DNA of 64,000 nt, from assembly GCF_032362555.1 (NCBI RefSeq), contig NC_083525.1, positions 4,263,501 to 4,327,500 of the forward strand. Reading direction: 5' to 3'. The position numbers and the translations under genes were made by a program. Of the stretch, positions 12,826-24,994 are shown in pieces. Under the pieces are notes generated by a model, which searched no databases, had not been told where the DNA came from, and was given only the letters and a program-made list of their open reading frames with translations. Position 1 is the stretch's first letter; every line of letters starts with the position of its first letter. The DNA is from Amyelois transitella (taxonomy: Eukaryota; Arthropoda; Insecta; Lepidoptera; Pyralidae).

Positions 12826-13299
12826 GTTTCTATTCTAGGTTAAGGTAATATTTACCTCATTTTGTTGTTCACTTACATGTCATAGCTTTTGAGTAAAAGG
12901 TGGTATTGAAGTAAATTCAATGTAATTATTTGGAAAAAGAAACAGATTTTTTTTATAACATAACATTTTTCAGTGGTAGTACCTACTTTGACTCTAGGGT
13001 AGCTACTGTTATTAAGACTGAAACAAGGTTGATTATTATGTATAAAAAATATATTAACGACAGGTAAGAATATAGGTAATATGGACTAAAGAACCCTCTT
13101 AATTGACAACATTCGTAAACAGCACGCTAAAAAGCAGGTGGCTTATTGTATTGAAATACATACTCGTATGTTAATAAGTAGAGAACCGCACCTCGATAGC
13201 CAATGCCAAAATAAAAATTGGCAAGTCGAAATCGGCCGATCATTGGAATGAAAAGCGCTCCCTCTTAAAAAACGTCACTGATAGCCGTCAAAAGTTGGT

Positions 13300-13601
13300 T
13301 AGTCTCGCGCCGGCGCTAACCGCGGCCGAGTGATTCAGCTCACTGCTGCCGGGTGTTAAGAGCCTTATTATTCGATATTTGGACATGTACCGTTTCGCCA
13401 CTGGGCTTGCTTCCTGTGAATCACAAGTCGAACTCAATAGCCGGTCGGTTTCAGTTTCGTTTCACACATGGAGGCACGACGGCGACTCCGTAACGGTTAA
13501 TTAGCCACAAATGTTTGTTTTAAAATCCGCGATCGTTTTTATAAAGTGAACAACTGCTATTAGCTCTTCACAGGAATTTTAAGTGGAGTTTCATTTATAA
13601 T
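13300..13601 (+). promoter_or_regulatory. Candidate promoter and 5' UTR of the second Ly6 gene
   Basis: A GC-rich island in otherwise AT-rich DNA precedes the ATG at 13602. An initiator-like 'tttcagtttcg' lies near 13449. No TATA box is evident. No intron is needed between this region and the ATG. Confidence 0.35.
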
Positions 13602-16600
13602 ATGGATCAAACTTTGCTTATGTTGGCGATAATTTTGTTTTTTAATTGTAAGTCGTTTCAATATTTTTACAAACAACACGATTTATAAATAACGAAAGTT
13701 TATCGGTACATTGCCAGTTAAAATTTTTACAATGTGAAACAAAGAAGAATAATTATGAATTTGTATTATCACTGTGCCACTCGTTTTGTTATCACTTTTA
13801 GTTGAATTTGACCTATTTATTTTTCGTTCTCTCTAGTAATGGTTTTGGGTAATTAACCACAAGATAACAATTATTCGAACAAGTGGCTTGTTAAGTTGAA
13901 CAGACACGGAAAAGTTGCTCTTCTCTCTACAAAAAATACTGCCAAAACGCCAAGAAAGACTCTTATATGAGGAATGAGATAAAACAATTATATATAGAGC
14001 AGTATATTTTACATTTTGACAATGAGCAGTAATAAAGTAATTAAACTTGATCTTTTAAACTGACAACATTCGATTTGGAGTTTTTACCTAAGAGAAACGG
14101 GCCAAGGAAGTCGTGTAAACATCAAAATTATAACTTTTAAACACATATGCAAGAATATTTCAAGCGAACCTTTAAAGGTAACTTGATACATATGGCTTGT
14201 ATTTTGTTTCAAAGTATGTGGGTGTAATGAAGGTTGATCGTATCAGACTGCATAGAGTAGTTCTTTCCAAAAACAAATGTTGAGTAAAACTTCTAAATTA
14301 ATTATCGCAAATTAAGTTAATCCTATTTCCCAAAGAACAGGCAGATTAAAGAAAACAGATATGCGCTTGCTATGTTTTACTAACACCCCTTGCTTGCTCC
14401 ACATTCACAATTGCCGATCGTCATACACTGTCATTTTCACTCTATTTAATTTCAAACGATTGGCAAGAATACATTACTAACAAATTTACTCATACGTTTT
14501 TATTTGATTTTCTTTTATACTACGATTACATACAGCCTAAAAATCGGCCAAAAAGTCATCGAACTTCCAGACATAGTTACAAAACTTTTTCTTGCGACAT
14601 AATCTGTGCTTCATTACCATTAAATTAAATAAAGACCTTTAACCAAAAGGTCACGAGTTCTTATACGAAACAGATTGAATAGGTTCTTAGAAAATCAGCG
14701 TACTCTTTTCATAATAAAACATACCTACTGTATAAAGCGATCTTAGGGTAGAATAAGTGACTTGTTTTATTGTGTTTTGCTGTAAGTTTCCAATAAAATA
14801 AAGAAATTTTGCAAGTCCCAAAGCGTTTGGAGGCTAACAAGAAAAATATGGTCAATGAAGAATTCTTGAAGCACACACATTGCTAGCACGATTAATTGAG
14901 CTAAAACAAAATTTTAACGTTTTAATTCTGGAAATAAAAATGTCTAGCGTTTAAGATTAATTAATATTTATTGGCTGTTGTTAAGTAAGACGAGACAATG
15001 GTTCGTAAAATCTTCAATTCTTTGTAACGAGCAAAGCTTTTATATAAGTATTCTGTATGTGGGTTTATATATGTCACCTGCAGCGTTATTTTTGTTTCAA
15101 CCCACTCGTATTTGGGAAGTTAAATTAGAGAGCTTCAAATACGTAGGTCACGTACATTGTTTTATGGTCGTACGTTCTGAAAACAATACGGTGTTAGCAT
15201 GAACGCAAATCGTACCATACCTTTGTATACGTTCCCTAAGTTTATAGTTATGTTAATATTAGCGGTAAAATGATAGTGTACGCAGAAGCAAATAAACAGG
15301 TAAAACATGTATATATTCCAAAAGTTAATAGGAAATCAACCTTATCAAATTAACTAGGTAATGATATTACTCAACGCAACAGGAATCAATACTTTGTTTT
15401 GTTAAATGGAAACAAAAAAGGAATTATTTACCTTATTAAAACATTCATACCAATATCGTCAAATATCCATACTAAAGGGCTCTTTAAAAGTATCTTACTT
15501 CCATACGCTCATCATTCTCTTTATTTGCGCTTTAAAGTCATTCAATAAATAGAGAAATGGTAAAAATAGGCGATGGACTAGCACAATTTGTGAATCTCAA
15601 TTCCATAATTAAGCCATCCAGCTAAACATGAGTATCAAGCCTTGTAACTCTGCCTACCACTTAAAGTATAAAGACATGATATAACATATGAGTGACAAAT
15701 GTCTTCAAAATCATCATTTAACTTTCCAGGGGCAGAAGCCTTAAAGTGCTACTACTGCGAGCCCTTAGCTTCCAACTACCAAGACATACGGTACACCAAG
15801 CCGTGCGAGAAATTCGACATGAGCGACATGTACGTGGTGGATTGCGACTCCTCGACCATGTGCTTCAAGACACAGGTCGATTTCGATTTTGGGACTGGAG
15901 GTGAGTACCATGAAACATAGAAAGAAATTATAGGTTGACAATGTTAGGAGGAGGAATTGCTTAATAGCAGTGGGTAATAAAGTGGTAATTTATACATATA
16001 AAAAGAAAATGTACTAACTTAAAATCTATTAATGCAATAATAAAACGGCTCTTGCTGTCACATTATAGAGATAATTGAAATTCCAAAATTAAAGCCAGAA
16101 TCAATTCTTCTATGTATATATATCACATGTAAAGTCTACTGCAAGAGACACTATCTACTCGTAGTATGTAACAGATAAAGAATATTGAAATTATTTATCT
16201 TGGTCTCCCGATAAGTAGAGAAAAATGACCTAAAAGAGATAAAAAAAAACATAAAAGACTGATAAACTATAAAACAGAACATGAAGTTGAAAAAATTGAT
16301 TTTATTAAGACAATTTTATATATCGCTTCCTTGCAGTATCTAGAAAATGAAATCCACAAATATCTGTATTGTGTTTCTCAATTTTTTACGATGAAGTTTC
16401 TTGATCAGAATCATAAAATTACTGAACTATTAGAAAACAGAACAAAGTAAAAGTATAATTCATCAGGTTCAAGGCATACGACTTTTCATTTGTCAGGTAT
16501 CTTAGTGCCACTCTCTGGCATCTTGTGCCTACTGCTAATAAAATATTGCAATACAATAAAGGAAACAATAAAACTATTGCGATGGCAGATTACGAATGAC

Positions 16601-19600
16601 CATAAAAGCTGTACGTGTTTATATCGGCGCTGAAGTACTGATCGTTGGGCGGAGGCAACGACCTCGTGACCTGAACGTCATCCGTAAGCTGCCTACAGAA
16701 CAGACACATTAATTAGGATCGACTTAGCATTAACTTAATTAAAGTCTAGAGCAAAATAAAAACAACTGTATAAAAAGAAAAGGACACATCTGTCGGACAG
16801 CCCGGATTCCGATGTTTGGCATATGCCGTATGTCCAAATTCATTGTGAACTGAGCCGAAGGGTTCTTTAGTGTTGATTTAGATGAATTATTACTCATCAT
16901 TTTTGTGTGCTATTTTATGTTTAACATAATCAATCGTTTCAAGACTTAATAGGTATCTAAAGTATCACCGCTTCGTTGTAAAATTAATTATCGAAGTAAC
17001 TTAATAAACATAAACAACAACCATATCTCGTCAATATAGTATCTACACGCTATTTCCAGCAATTAGTTTCAATCACAGAATTTATATTTCTATGATTTCA
17101 ACCCTCATACCAAAATAATGATATAAATTAAAACTAATCCAATCCACAATAACGTAATAAAAATCACATCCACTCAAGATTGCCATTTTCCAAATAAGGG
17201 TTATTATATGTGAGCCGCCACTTTTATAGCGAACGGCGCGCCTAAACTTGTATAGCCAAATGCTAAAGAGCACTCAACATGCATGCACATGTAAGGGAAA
17301 ATAGGTCGTCAACAGACCACACAATTTACGACTAATTTATTCTAAGAATTAGTACCATGATATTTTGGTACTAAGTAGAGAAACAAATTGCTGTATTATT
17401 CTTACGGCTTAATCACTGAACTTATTTGATATCCTACTTTATTTCTGGACGTTTCCAAAGGGATGATGATCGTTCTGTACTAGATATATTTATTTTTTAT
17501 ATATATTGTGAAATAAATAAAAACAAATTAAAAAAAAAATGAATCAATACATAGGTAATCTTTCTGGAAAATGTGTAGAAATGAATCAGAAGCAAAAGCT
17601 AGTTAAATATTTGTTTAAGGACACGTTTAGTTTAAGAGGATACATAACTGAAACGTATGATAGGAAAGAACGCAGGCAAAAGAGCTTTTCAAATTGCAAT
17701 CGGAAATACCGGATGCGTTTCTTGAATCAGCGCGTGACGCATAAATTATCAGCTGCCGACGGTGCTAATGCAAGAGCATACAGCAGTACATATGGATTGC
17801 AACATGTGGTATGGGATACCAAGAAATTACGAACTATTTTTTTTTAGTATTTGGTTATCAATTTCATCATCAAGCCATACAACTGAACGTGGCTTTGTAG
17901 TCTTTTCATAACTTTTGGCTCTATCTTCCTCGTGAGGGATAAACACGTGATTGTACGTTTAAGTACTGTATCAATACAAACATACCTTCGTTTGTGATTC
18001 ATAAAATCACGCCCCTATTCCAGAGGGGTAGGCAGAGAATATATCTTGCCACGATCACTGCATACTTCTTTCGCATCATCCATATTTATAATTCTCTTTA
18101 TGCAAGTTCGTCGGTTTGACCCGACCTTTCGCCAGGACGTCCCCAATTTGATCAAGGAAGGAAATATGATTGATAACAATTGGGTCACCATTAAATTAGA
18201 GCAAGAGCCCGTGAACGCCAGACATACCTTATTTTGTAAAAGCTGAAAGTTTCTGTAAATATGCCTCTAGTACAGGTAGGAACGATCCCCACCTATGGTA
18301 CTCAGGCAGTGGTTGCTTTGGCAGGTAGCAGGTAATAAAGGTATACTTTTTTCAACCTGAAATTCGTTAATTTGTAAAGCTCAATTTTTTGATATTTTAT
18401 CCGTAATAATACACAAACTCGCGTTACTCATTGCCAGACACGTACTATGGTTGCAACCCCTTGCCAGACACCCCTAAAATATAATATTTTGTAACTCTAC
18501 TTACGTCATTTTGTAAAATCTGAATTTAATACATATTTTTTGGGGAATTATTCAAACAAAGTTTCTGTATTAGCCAGACATTTTTGAAGGTTCTATTATC
18601 CTGCCAGACGCATTGGAGTGAGCAAAAGTTGCAAGAGTGCGGAGTATATGTAGTAACTGGAGCGAGTGGAACAGAGTGGGTATCGTTCAGCGGACGGTTA
18701 TACACGCATAGTAAACGTTGTAATATTAATTTGTGCTCGTTGTAAAATAAATTTGATCCAGTTTTAATAAAGTGCTATCATGAGTGACTAAAAAGAAGAC
18801 GGAGTTTGCTTTGTCTGTAAAAAAAAGTAGTGAAGATTTTATAATATTTTACGAGGAGACTTTCAAAAAATATCAGACTATTTTAAAATTACGAAAAATA
18901 CATAACCTCAAATATAAAGAGATTATTTTATAAAATGAACTTCATATAACTTAAAAATAATATGAATTAATTGTTTCGTTTTTTCACAGTATTAATATTT
19001 TGTTATACAGGGTGACATTTAAAACAACTGCATCCTTTTAAACATACACTACACTCATGTTTCTGAGCTGTTTGAGCCTATTTTTATTTAAATTAAACGT
19101 CATCATTTTCACATTTAAAAAGCCCTAAAAACTACGTCACACGCTTTATTAAAGACCAATACTACAAAAATAAATTAAAACTAAACATGTAAATAAATGT
19201 CTGAAAAATAAATTATTTTTCTTGTATCAAGATCAAGTAAAATACAGAGTTGTCGAGATCGCTCAGCTAAATGAATTGTATCGTTGACCTTTGAATCTTA
19301 AGCGTCGCTTTTCCGCCGCCCGGGGTGATATGACGTGTTTAGGATCGTGGATTTTGATACTTTTATTTTTTTTTCGTACTTTCTGAAATATGAATCGATA
19401 TTTTTCTTTTAACGTTTTTAAATATCCTATAGATGAGTACACTTAACAGTTAAATTTATGCAGTTGAATTAAAAGTCACCCTGTATAATTCTTAATGAAC
19501 ATTGTTTTCAAAATTTTGTATGTAATGCTTTTATTTAATATTTTTTTTTGATAAATTAGAAAAGAGACCGCATAATAAACGACAGCTGATGCGCAATGAA

Positions 19601-20583
19601 ACGTCGCAAGAAACCGAAAGCTCTGTCCCACTTGCTCCAGTTACTACATATACTCCGCACTCTTGCATCTTTTGCTCACTCCAATGCGTCTGGCAGGATA
19701 ATAGAACCTTCAAAAATGTCTGGCTAATACAGAAACGTTGTTTGAATAATTCCCCGAAAAATATGTATTAAATTCAGATTTTACAAAATGAAGTAAGTAA
19801 AGTTACAAAATATTATAGTTTAGGGGTGTCTGGCAAGGGGTTGCAACCATAGTACGTGTCTGGCAATGAGTAACGCGAGTTTGTGTATTATTACGGATAA
19901 AATATCAAAAAATTGAGCTTTACAAATTAACGAATTTCAGGTTGAAAAAAGTATACCTTTATTACCTGCTACCTGCCAAAGCAACCACTGCCTGAGTACC
20001 ATAGGTGGGGATCGTTCCTACCTGTACTAGAGGCATATTTACAGAAACTTTCAGCTTTTACAAAATAAGGTATGTCTGGCGTTCACGGGCTCTTGGGCTA
20101 AATGTATTAAATAAAAGCGAACAAAATTAATTATGCTAACAAGTCTGGAGGGCAGGCAGTCAGTAAGGTGTGGTAGTTTACTGGAATCGCCACTTACATT
20201 AGCAACTTTATTTCATTTTGTCATGGTTTTTTAAATTAAATTAAAGTTTTAACATGTCACTGGTATTCTGTTCACATTGCAATTGTATACACAGTGCATT
20301 TTTTAGTAACATACACAAAATGTCTTTTCCAGTAACAACGACCTACCAACGAGGCTGCGCTGCTCAAACTTTGAACGGAGACCAAAGGAACATAGGCGGC
20401 AAATGGACCCACGTGACCAAGATATACGAAGTGTACGAAGAAGGCTGCAAAGTTGAGAAGGACAGCGAGCGACTGACCACAGGCACACATTGCTACTGTC
20501 GCGGGGACTATTGCAATGGCGCATTTAAAATAAACAGTCATACAATTATAGTGATAGTTAGCTTAATTTTATTAATCGTATAA
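13602..20583 (+). CDS. Ly6/uPAR-domain protein, copy 2 (three exons)
   Basis: Coding exons are 13602-13647, 15730-15900 and 20333-20583, joined in phase 1 throughout, giving 155 residues. A signal peptide (MDQTLLMLAIILFF) precedes a three-finger domain with ten cysteines: CYYC, KPC, VDC, TMC, RGC, EGC, then HCYC and DYCN. The C-terminus (TIIVIVSLILLIV) is strongly hydrophobic, as expected for GPI attachment. The first two introns match the first Ly6 gene in position and phase, and STMC and EGC are shared, so the two are tandem paralogues; here the last two exons are fused. The last intron is 4.4 kb and carries the large foldback element. A polyadenylation signal is at 21112-21117. Function beyond Ly6 family membership cannot be stated. 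Confidence 0.88.
15565..15665 (-). repeat. Degenerate family A repeat
   Basis: Weak matches to the family A blocks ('ggcgatggactagca', 'cagctaaacatgag', 'ctctgcctacc') lie just before exon 2 of the second Ly6 gene. Confidence 0.4.
17868..17965 (-). repeat. Family A repeat fragment
   Basis: 'gctctatcttcctcgtgagg' and 'aacacgtgattgtacg' match the promoter-proximal half of family A in reverse orientation. Confidence 0.5.
18003..18180 (+). repeat. Interspersed repeat, family C
   Basis: It starts with 'ccagaggggtaggcagag' and ends with 'ccccaatttgatcaagg'. The same layout recurs near 47500-47660, with 'ccccgatttgatcaagg' at its end. It directly abuts the left arm of the foldback element. Confidence 0.5.
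18202..20095. mobile_element. Foldback DNA element with 475-bp inverted arms
   Basis: The left arm (18202-18676) and right arm (19621-20095) are each 475 bases and are near-perfect reverse complements; I see only a few mismatches. Each arm carries about five copies of 'gccagac', spaced irregularly. The core (18677-19620) has no coding frame and includes a separate MITE-like insertion at 19006-19485. The form fits a non-autonomous foldback or long-TIR DNA transposon. I could not find a convincing target-site duplication, so the superfamily is left open. It lies in the last intron of the second Ly6 gene, about 240 bases before the acceptor. Confidence 0.8.
19006..19485. mobile_element. MITE-like element, copy 1 (TA-flanked)
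   Basis: The ends are 'tacagggtgac' and its exact reverse complement, with TA on both sides. The 480-base body contains no gene. A second copy at 42229-42707 matches along its whole length. TA flanks and short inverted ends suggest a Tc1/mariner-type non-autonomous element. It sits inside the core of the foldback element, so it landed after, or travelled with, that element. Confidence 0.8.
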
Positions 20584-22333
20584 CATAGTGTGCGAATATT
20601 TGAAAACCTAAATCAATAATCGCTTTTTAATAATGGAGCAAAATTATTTATATGCTGTATTCAGCAGTGTCAAAGCTGGAGTAGCTTAGGATGAGAATGC
20701 AAAAAAATTTCGCTGCGTTGAACGAGAGACAGAAAATGAAAGGCAAATATGGACCTATGCACTGTAAGCTTTGGAATGGTCAATACTATAAGTAATCCAT
20801 TAGGTAAACAATAAGCAACCTTGAACGATTCTTAACTTTAATTAATAGTCATGAGAAGAATTTTATCAAATTCATTATTCAACAAAAAGACCTATCAACA
20901 TTGTTTGCCTTTATTTCGGTACCTAAGAAATACACGATTTTTTTTTGTTATTTTTATTTACACACTCTGTCACCGTGTGTGTGTATGTCAGTAGATTTCA
21001 TTTCCAACACGTCTCTCTCATGTCTCTCTCATCTCTGCATGTTCCCGGGTGAACCCTCCACAGAAGTGTTTTGGGGCCCCGGGGTCCTCTGACCCGTTAT
21101 CGTCCACTCTTAATAAACTGGTGTAAATATATGTTAAATCTACGGAAACAAAAGTGGAACATAAATGTGTATAAGTAATGCTATTTTAAACTTTACAAAT
21201 ATGAGGTAATGAGCTAAGGATTTCAACGAAGGCCGTGCTTAATGCGCGCTTTACAGAGGATTCATTATGTATGATATATTAATTCTGTACTTACGCAACA
21301 TTCAATTTAAATGCAAGACTGGGTGTTACAAGTATTTAGAGTATTTAGTACGTGATAGATTTTTAATTATACAAGTTAATATGCTTAATACATTGTTAAG
21401 CTTCCGGATCTAGTTAGTTTAGAAAGAATTTTTTGTATTTTTTATTCATATATATTGGAAGATATGCATTTGCAAGACATCATCAATTCAATACCAACAA
21501 TGAAATGTATGTATGAGTATACTGTATCGAATTATTGTAAGGTTTAGGAGAAGTAATTTTATTTTTATGTTATCCCTTTTAATATTAACAGTAAGTATTT
21601 TAATTCAATATTAACATCATAAGACAAGTTTTTAATTCAATTTGGAGACAGCTCTACCAATTAGGTACTATTATTTATAATCTATATGTTCTAAACGACA
21701 AAGACAAGGAAAAAGATACAGCACTAGTCAAGCTTTACTTTGTTCCAAAGAGTATTTATTATAATGTTATATGATTTAATGACTTTAGAAGGGATTCTAC
21801 AGAACATGAGAACTTAACATAAATAATCTACAACTATATAAGGGAGCTTTCATACGGTGCTTTAGTTTTACGCATTGTTGCTAGTCATAGTTTTATAATG
21901 TGTAAATTTTGATACGATGTAATTTTTTTTCTATTAATTCATTATTTAAAGATAAGGTTTATATTATACTAAAGCTTTATACTGTATTTAAAGATAAGGT
22001 CAAACCATATTATATTTGGCGCGCATAAACCTACTTATAAGTTAATCTTTTCTAGGTTACGCGCACAGTATTGTTCAAAATGCATAGCAAATAAGTAATC
22101 ATTTTAATTTGTAACATTAATTTCATGATAATAAATCATTCCTGATACATATAATATTTAACTTTGTTAAAAAACATTGATAAAATAAAATAGAATGTAA
22201 ATTTTTTAACAAAGCAATGTAAAAATATGCAAATACTTACTCGCCAAGTGTACATTTCGATGTACATTTCCACAATAGTATCAATTTCAAATATTTAATT
22301 ATTATGGGTACATAGTTGTAATACATAACAGAA
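20584..22333. other. 3' flank of second Ly6 gene and intergenic DNA
   Basis: The Ly6 3' UTR probably ends after the AATAAA at 21112. The rest is AT-rich, and I find no ankyrin or other coding exon on either strand, which matters for the incomplete ANKFY1 gene to the right. Confidence 0.5.
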
Positions 22334-24988
22334 ATGGCTATACTGAAAATGGCCAGGATGTCCTGTGGCAGCCAATTTTGGATTATATTAAAATCCATAC
22401 TTGATGTGGTGTCAATTAGCTATAACCTCGAAGACTCAAACAATGTGATCATTAGGATAGGTCAACATACTGCCATCATTGCAATATACAGATCCCCCTC
22501 ATATCGTAATATTTCTAAATTCCTAAATTCCCTCGATAATATTTTAACAAAATTAAGTAATTTCAGAACGATAATGATCGTAGGCGACATAAACATAAAT
22601 TTAGTCAAAGATGAGGATGACGACACTACCCAATACTTGAATCTTGTAGCGTTCCACGGCCTTCTTCCAACTCATAAACTGGCGACTCGGAATGACTCTT
22701 GCCTCGATCACTTTATTCTTAAAACTAATTATTCTGCTATGACCTTCGTAATGGACTCAGTAATAACCGACCACCATCCAGTTCTTCTCGCTCTTTCTAC
22801 TAACAAAATTACCATCAATCAAGTATATAAGCTTTGTATTGACTACCCTCTACTTGATACTGAAATAGAAAATTTAGATTTTACCCCTTTATTAAAATCT
22901 TGCGATCCCGACTTTGCTTCAGCTTACTTCATTAATTCCCTGAATCGTTGTATTAATTCAAGTTCCAAAATTAAACCCACTTCATGCCGTAAACGTACCT
23001 TAAAGCCCTGGATCACCCCAGGTTTGGTCAGATGCATGCGAAATCGAGACAACATGCATAGAAGCTTAAAACTAGACCCACATAATGATACGCTTAAACT
23101 TACGTACAATAGATATAGGAACTATTTATGTAATCTAGTCAAAAAGTTAAAAAAATTATACGATAAAAATGAAATACTTAAAGCTGGCTCAAACTCGAAA
23201 AAATTATGGGAAGCGATCAAAAGAGCAACAGATATGAATAAACCTTCTATTCATTCTGAAACCTTATTATCTATTAAATCTACTCCTGCACAATCTGTGA
23301 ATCATGTGAATGAATACTTCTGTAGCATTGGGAGGACTCTTGCATTGCAAATCACTCCAAATTCTGCTTCTTCTAAGCCTTTACCCACTCCTTTCTCATT
23401 TGTGTTAAACAACATCGACGACGACGATATAAGCGTTACTATAGATTCCTTGAGGACAGACGCAGCGCCGGGCTGGGATAATATTTCCTCAAAAATCCTT
23501 AAAAGGTACAAAAAACATTTCACTTCTGTTATTGCTCACATTTGTAATTTATGTATTAGTAAAGGCATTTTTCCCAGCTCTCTTAAAATTGCAGTAGTCC
23601 ATCCCATACATAAATCTGGTAGTAACGATGTTATCGATAATTTTCGTCCCATTAGTATTTTAACTGCACTCTCTAAAATATTGGAGCGTATTTTACACAA
23701 AGCCTTAATGGACTACCTGGAGCGTACTTCTCTTTTATCCGCAAACCAATTTGGCTTCCGTTCGTGCAAATCAACTTCTCAAGCCGTTGAAACCGTTGTT
23801 GACAGTGTATCCAGGGCGCTGGACTCCAATCTTAAATGTATTGTTATGTTTCTGGATTTTAAAAAGGCCTTCGATACAGTGTCAATACCATTGCTCATTA
23901 CCAAGTTGGAGAATATGGGTATTAGGGGGGTGCAGCTGGAATTACTTAAGGACTACTTAACTGATCGTATCCAACGCGTAAAGATAGGGTCGTTCACTAG
24001 TTCAGATCTCACAGTGTCCCACGGAGTCCCGCAAGGAAGTATCTTGGGTCCATGCTTGTTCTTAGTTTACATGAATGAATTATGCAATCTTCTTCTTCCT
24101 AATGGTAAAATAGTGTCATTTGCAGACGACACAGCACTCATTTTTACGGGAGAAACATGGACTGATACTTTTAAAGCAGCTCAAATGGGATTCAACTGTG
24201 TGCAGGAGTGGCTTAACGACAATTTTTTGACACTAAACGTCAATAAAACTAACTACGTTGCCTTTACTATAAGAAAAGTAAATCGGCCAAATCCTAATGA
24301 ACACTATCTGATTTCGCATTGCAATATGTCTTCCCAATGCTATGAAAACTCCTGTAATTGCCCCAGACTGGAAAATAAAAGCTCGACTAAATATCTTGGG
24401 GTTACAATTGACCAACATCTTACTTTTGTCCCTCACATTACATTGCTGTCCAGTCGCATCAGGAAACTCATTTACGTATTTAAGAAACTTCGCACTGTAG
24501 CGAGCGCAGAGGTATTGCGTATGACTTACTTGGCCTTATGTCAATCTATCGTTGCGTACTGTATCCCTTCTTGGGGCGGTGCAGCCAAATCCCACCTTAT
24601 CAGGGTCGAAAGAGCTCAGAGGGCTGTCTTGAAAGTCTGCACTTTCAAGCCATTTTTTTTCCCCACGACTGAACTTTACAAAATTTGTGGAGTGCTTACA
24701 GTGAGGCAGCTCTTTGTACAGGCCGTTGTGACTCAGCAACATACCCGACTTCCCTATACTCCTCAACCCTTGCTCAGAGATAATAGGCTTCGTATCGATC
24801 TTCCCACAGTTCAAACAGAGTTTATAAAAAGATTCTTATATTATCTTGGACCTTTTCTTTATAAAAAAATTCACGCTCAGATATCTATTTATAATCTAAA
24901 TAAGTTCAACTGTAAAAAAGTGTTGTTTCAGTGGTTGCAAGCACTTTCCTATGATGAAACCGAGGATTTATTTGTAGTGGTTTCTTAA
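22334..24988 (+). CDS. LINE ORF2: endonuclease remnant plus reverse transcriptase
   Basis: The 884-codon frame is intact. Residues about 75-155 are the C-terminal half of an AP-endonuclease-like domain, with VGDININ, SCLDHF and the late VITDHHP motif; the start of that domain is missing, so the ORF is 5'-truncated. The reverse transcriptase follows: FRPISILTALSK, QFGFRSCKS, the catalytic-Asp motif FLDFKKAFD near 504, VPQGSILGPCLF, the FADD box near 595, and YLGVTIDQHL. A C-terminal region of conserved Cys/Trp residues completes it. This order is typical of CR1/Jockey-type elements. The first 25 or so residues do not look like endonuclease and may be flanking sequence. An uninterrupted 2.65-kb frame suggests a fairly young insertion. 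Confidence 0.85.
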   Translation: MAILKMARMSCGSQFWIILKSILDVVSISYNLEDSNNVIIRIGQHTAIIAIYRSPSYRNISKFLNSLDNILTKLSNFRTIMIVGDININLVKDEDDDTTQYLNLVAFHGLLPTHKLATRNDSCLDHFILKTNYSAMTFVMDSVITDHHPVLLALSTNKITINQVYKLCIDYPLLDTEIENLDFTPLLKSCDPDFASAYFINSLNRCINSSSKIKPTSCRKRTLKPWITPGLVRCMRNRDNMHRSLKLDPHNDTLKLTYNRYRNYLCNLVKKLKKLYDKNEILKAGSNSKKLWEAIKRATDMNKPSIHSETLLSIKSTPAQSVNHVNEYFCSIGRTLALQITPNSASSKPLPTPFSFVLNNIDDDDISVTIDSLRTDAAPGWDNISSKILKRYKKHFTSVIAHICNLCISKGIFPSSLKIAVVHPIHKSGSNDVIDNFRPISILTALSKILERILHKALMDYLERTSLLSANQFGFRSCKSTSQAVETVVDSVSRALDSNLKCIVMFLDFKKAFDTVSIPLLITKLENMGIRGVQLELLKDYLTDRIQRVKIGSFTSSDLTVSHGVPQGSILGPCLFLVYMNELCNLLLPNGKIVSFADDTALIFTGETWTDTFKAAQMGFNCVQEWLNDNFLTLNVNKTNYVAFTIRKVNRPNPNEHYLISHCNMSSQCYENSCNCPRLENKSSTKYLGVTIDQHLTFVPHITLLSSRIRKLIYVFKKLRTVASAEVLRMTYLALCQSIVAYCIPSWGGAAKSHLIRVERAQRAVLKVCTFKPFFFPTTELYKICGVLTVRQLFVQAVVTQQHTRLPYTPQPLLRDNRLRIDLPTVQTEFIKRFLYYLGPFLYKKIHAQISIYNLNKFNCKKVLFQWLQALSYDETEDLFVVVS

Positions 24989-24994
24989 TGTTAT

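Larger units (their letters stand above)
9871..13601. other. Region between the two Ly6 genes
   Basis: Apart from the exon-like minus-strand ORF at 11304-11564 and repeats at 12164-12300 and 12515-12825, I see no gene. The last 300 bases before 13602 are GC-richer and probably hold the promoter and 5' UTR of the second Ly6 gene. Confidence 0.5.

Noticed and set aside
17539-17847. 102-codon plus-strand ORF in the last intron of the second Ly6 gene
   Set aside because: It has no recognisable motif, no splice context and lies after a poly(A)-like run; probably chance or repeat-derived.
19531-19771. Overlapping short ORFs in the foldback arm
   Set aside because: They are read-through of the inverted arm and have mirror images in the other arm; no coding signature.
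20600-22330. Search for ankyrin-repeat exons of ANKFY1 to the left of the LINE
   Set aside because: No ankyrin-like sequence was seen in any minus-strand frame, so none was annotated.
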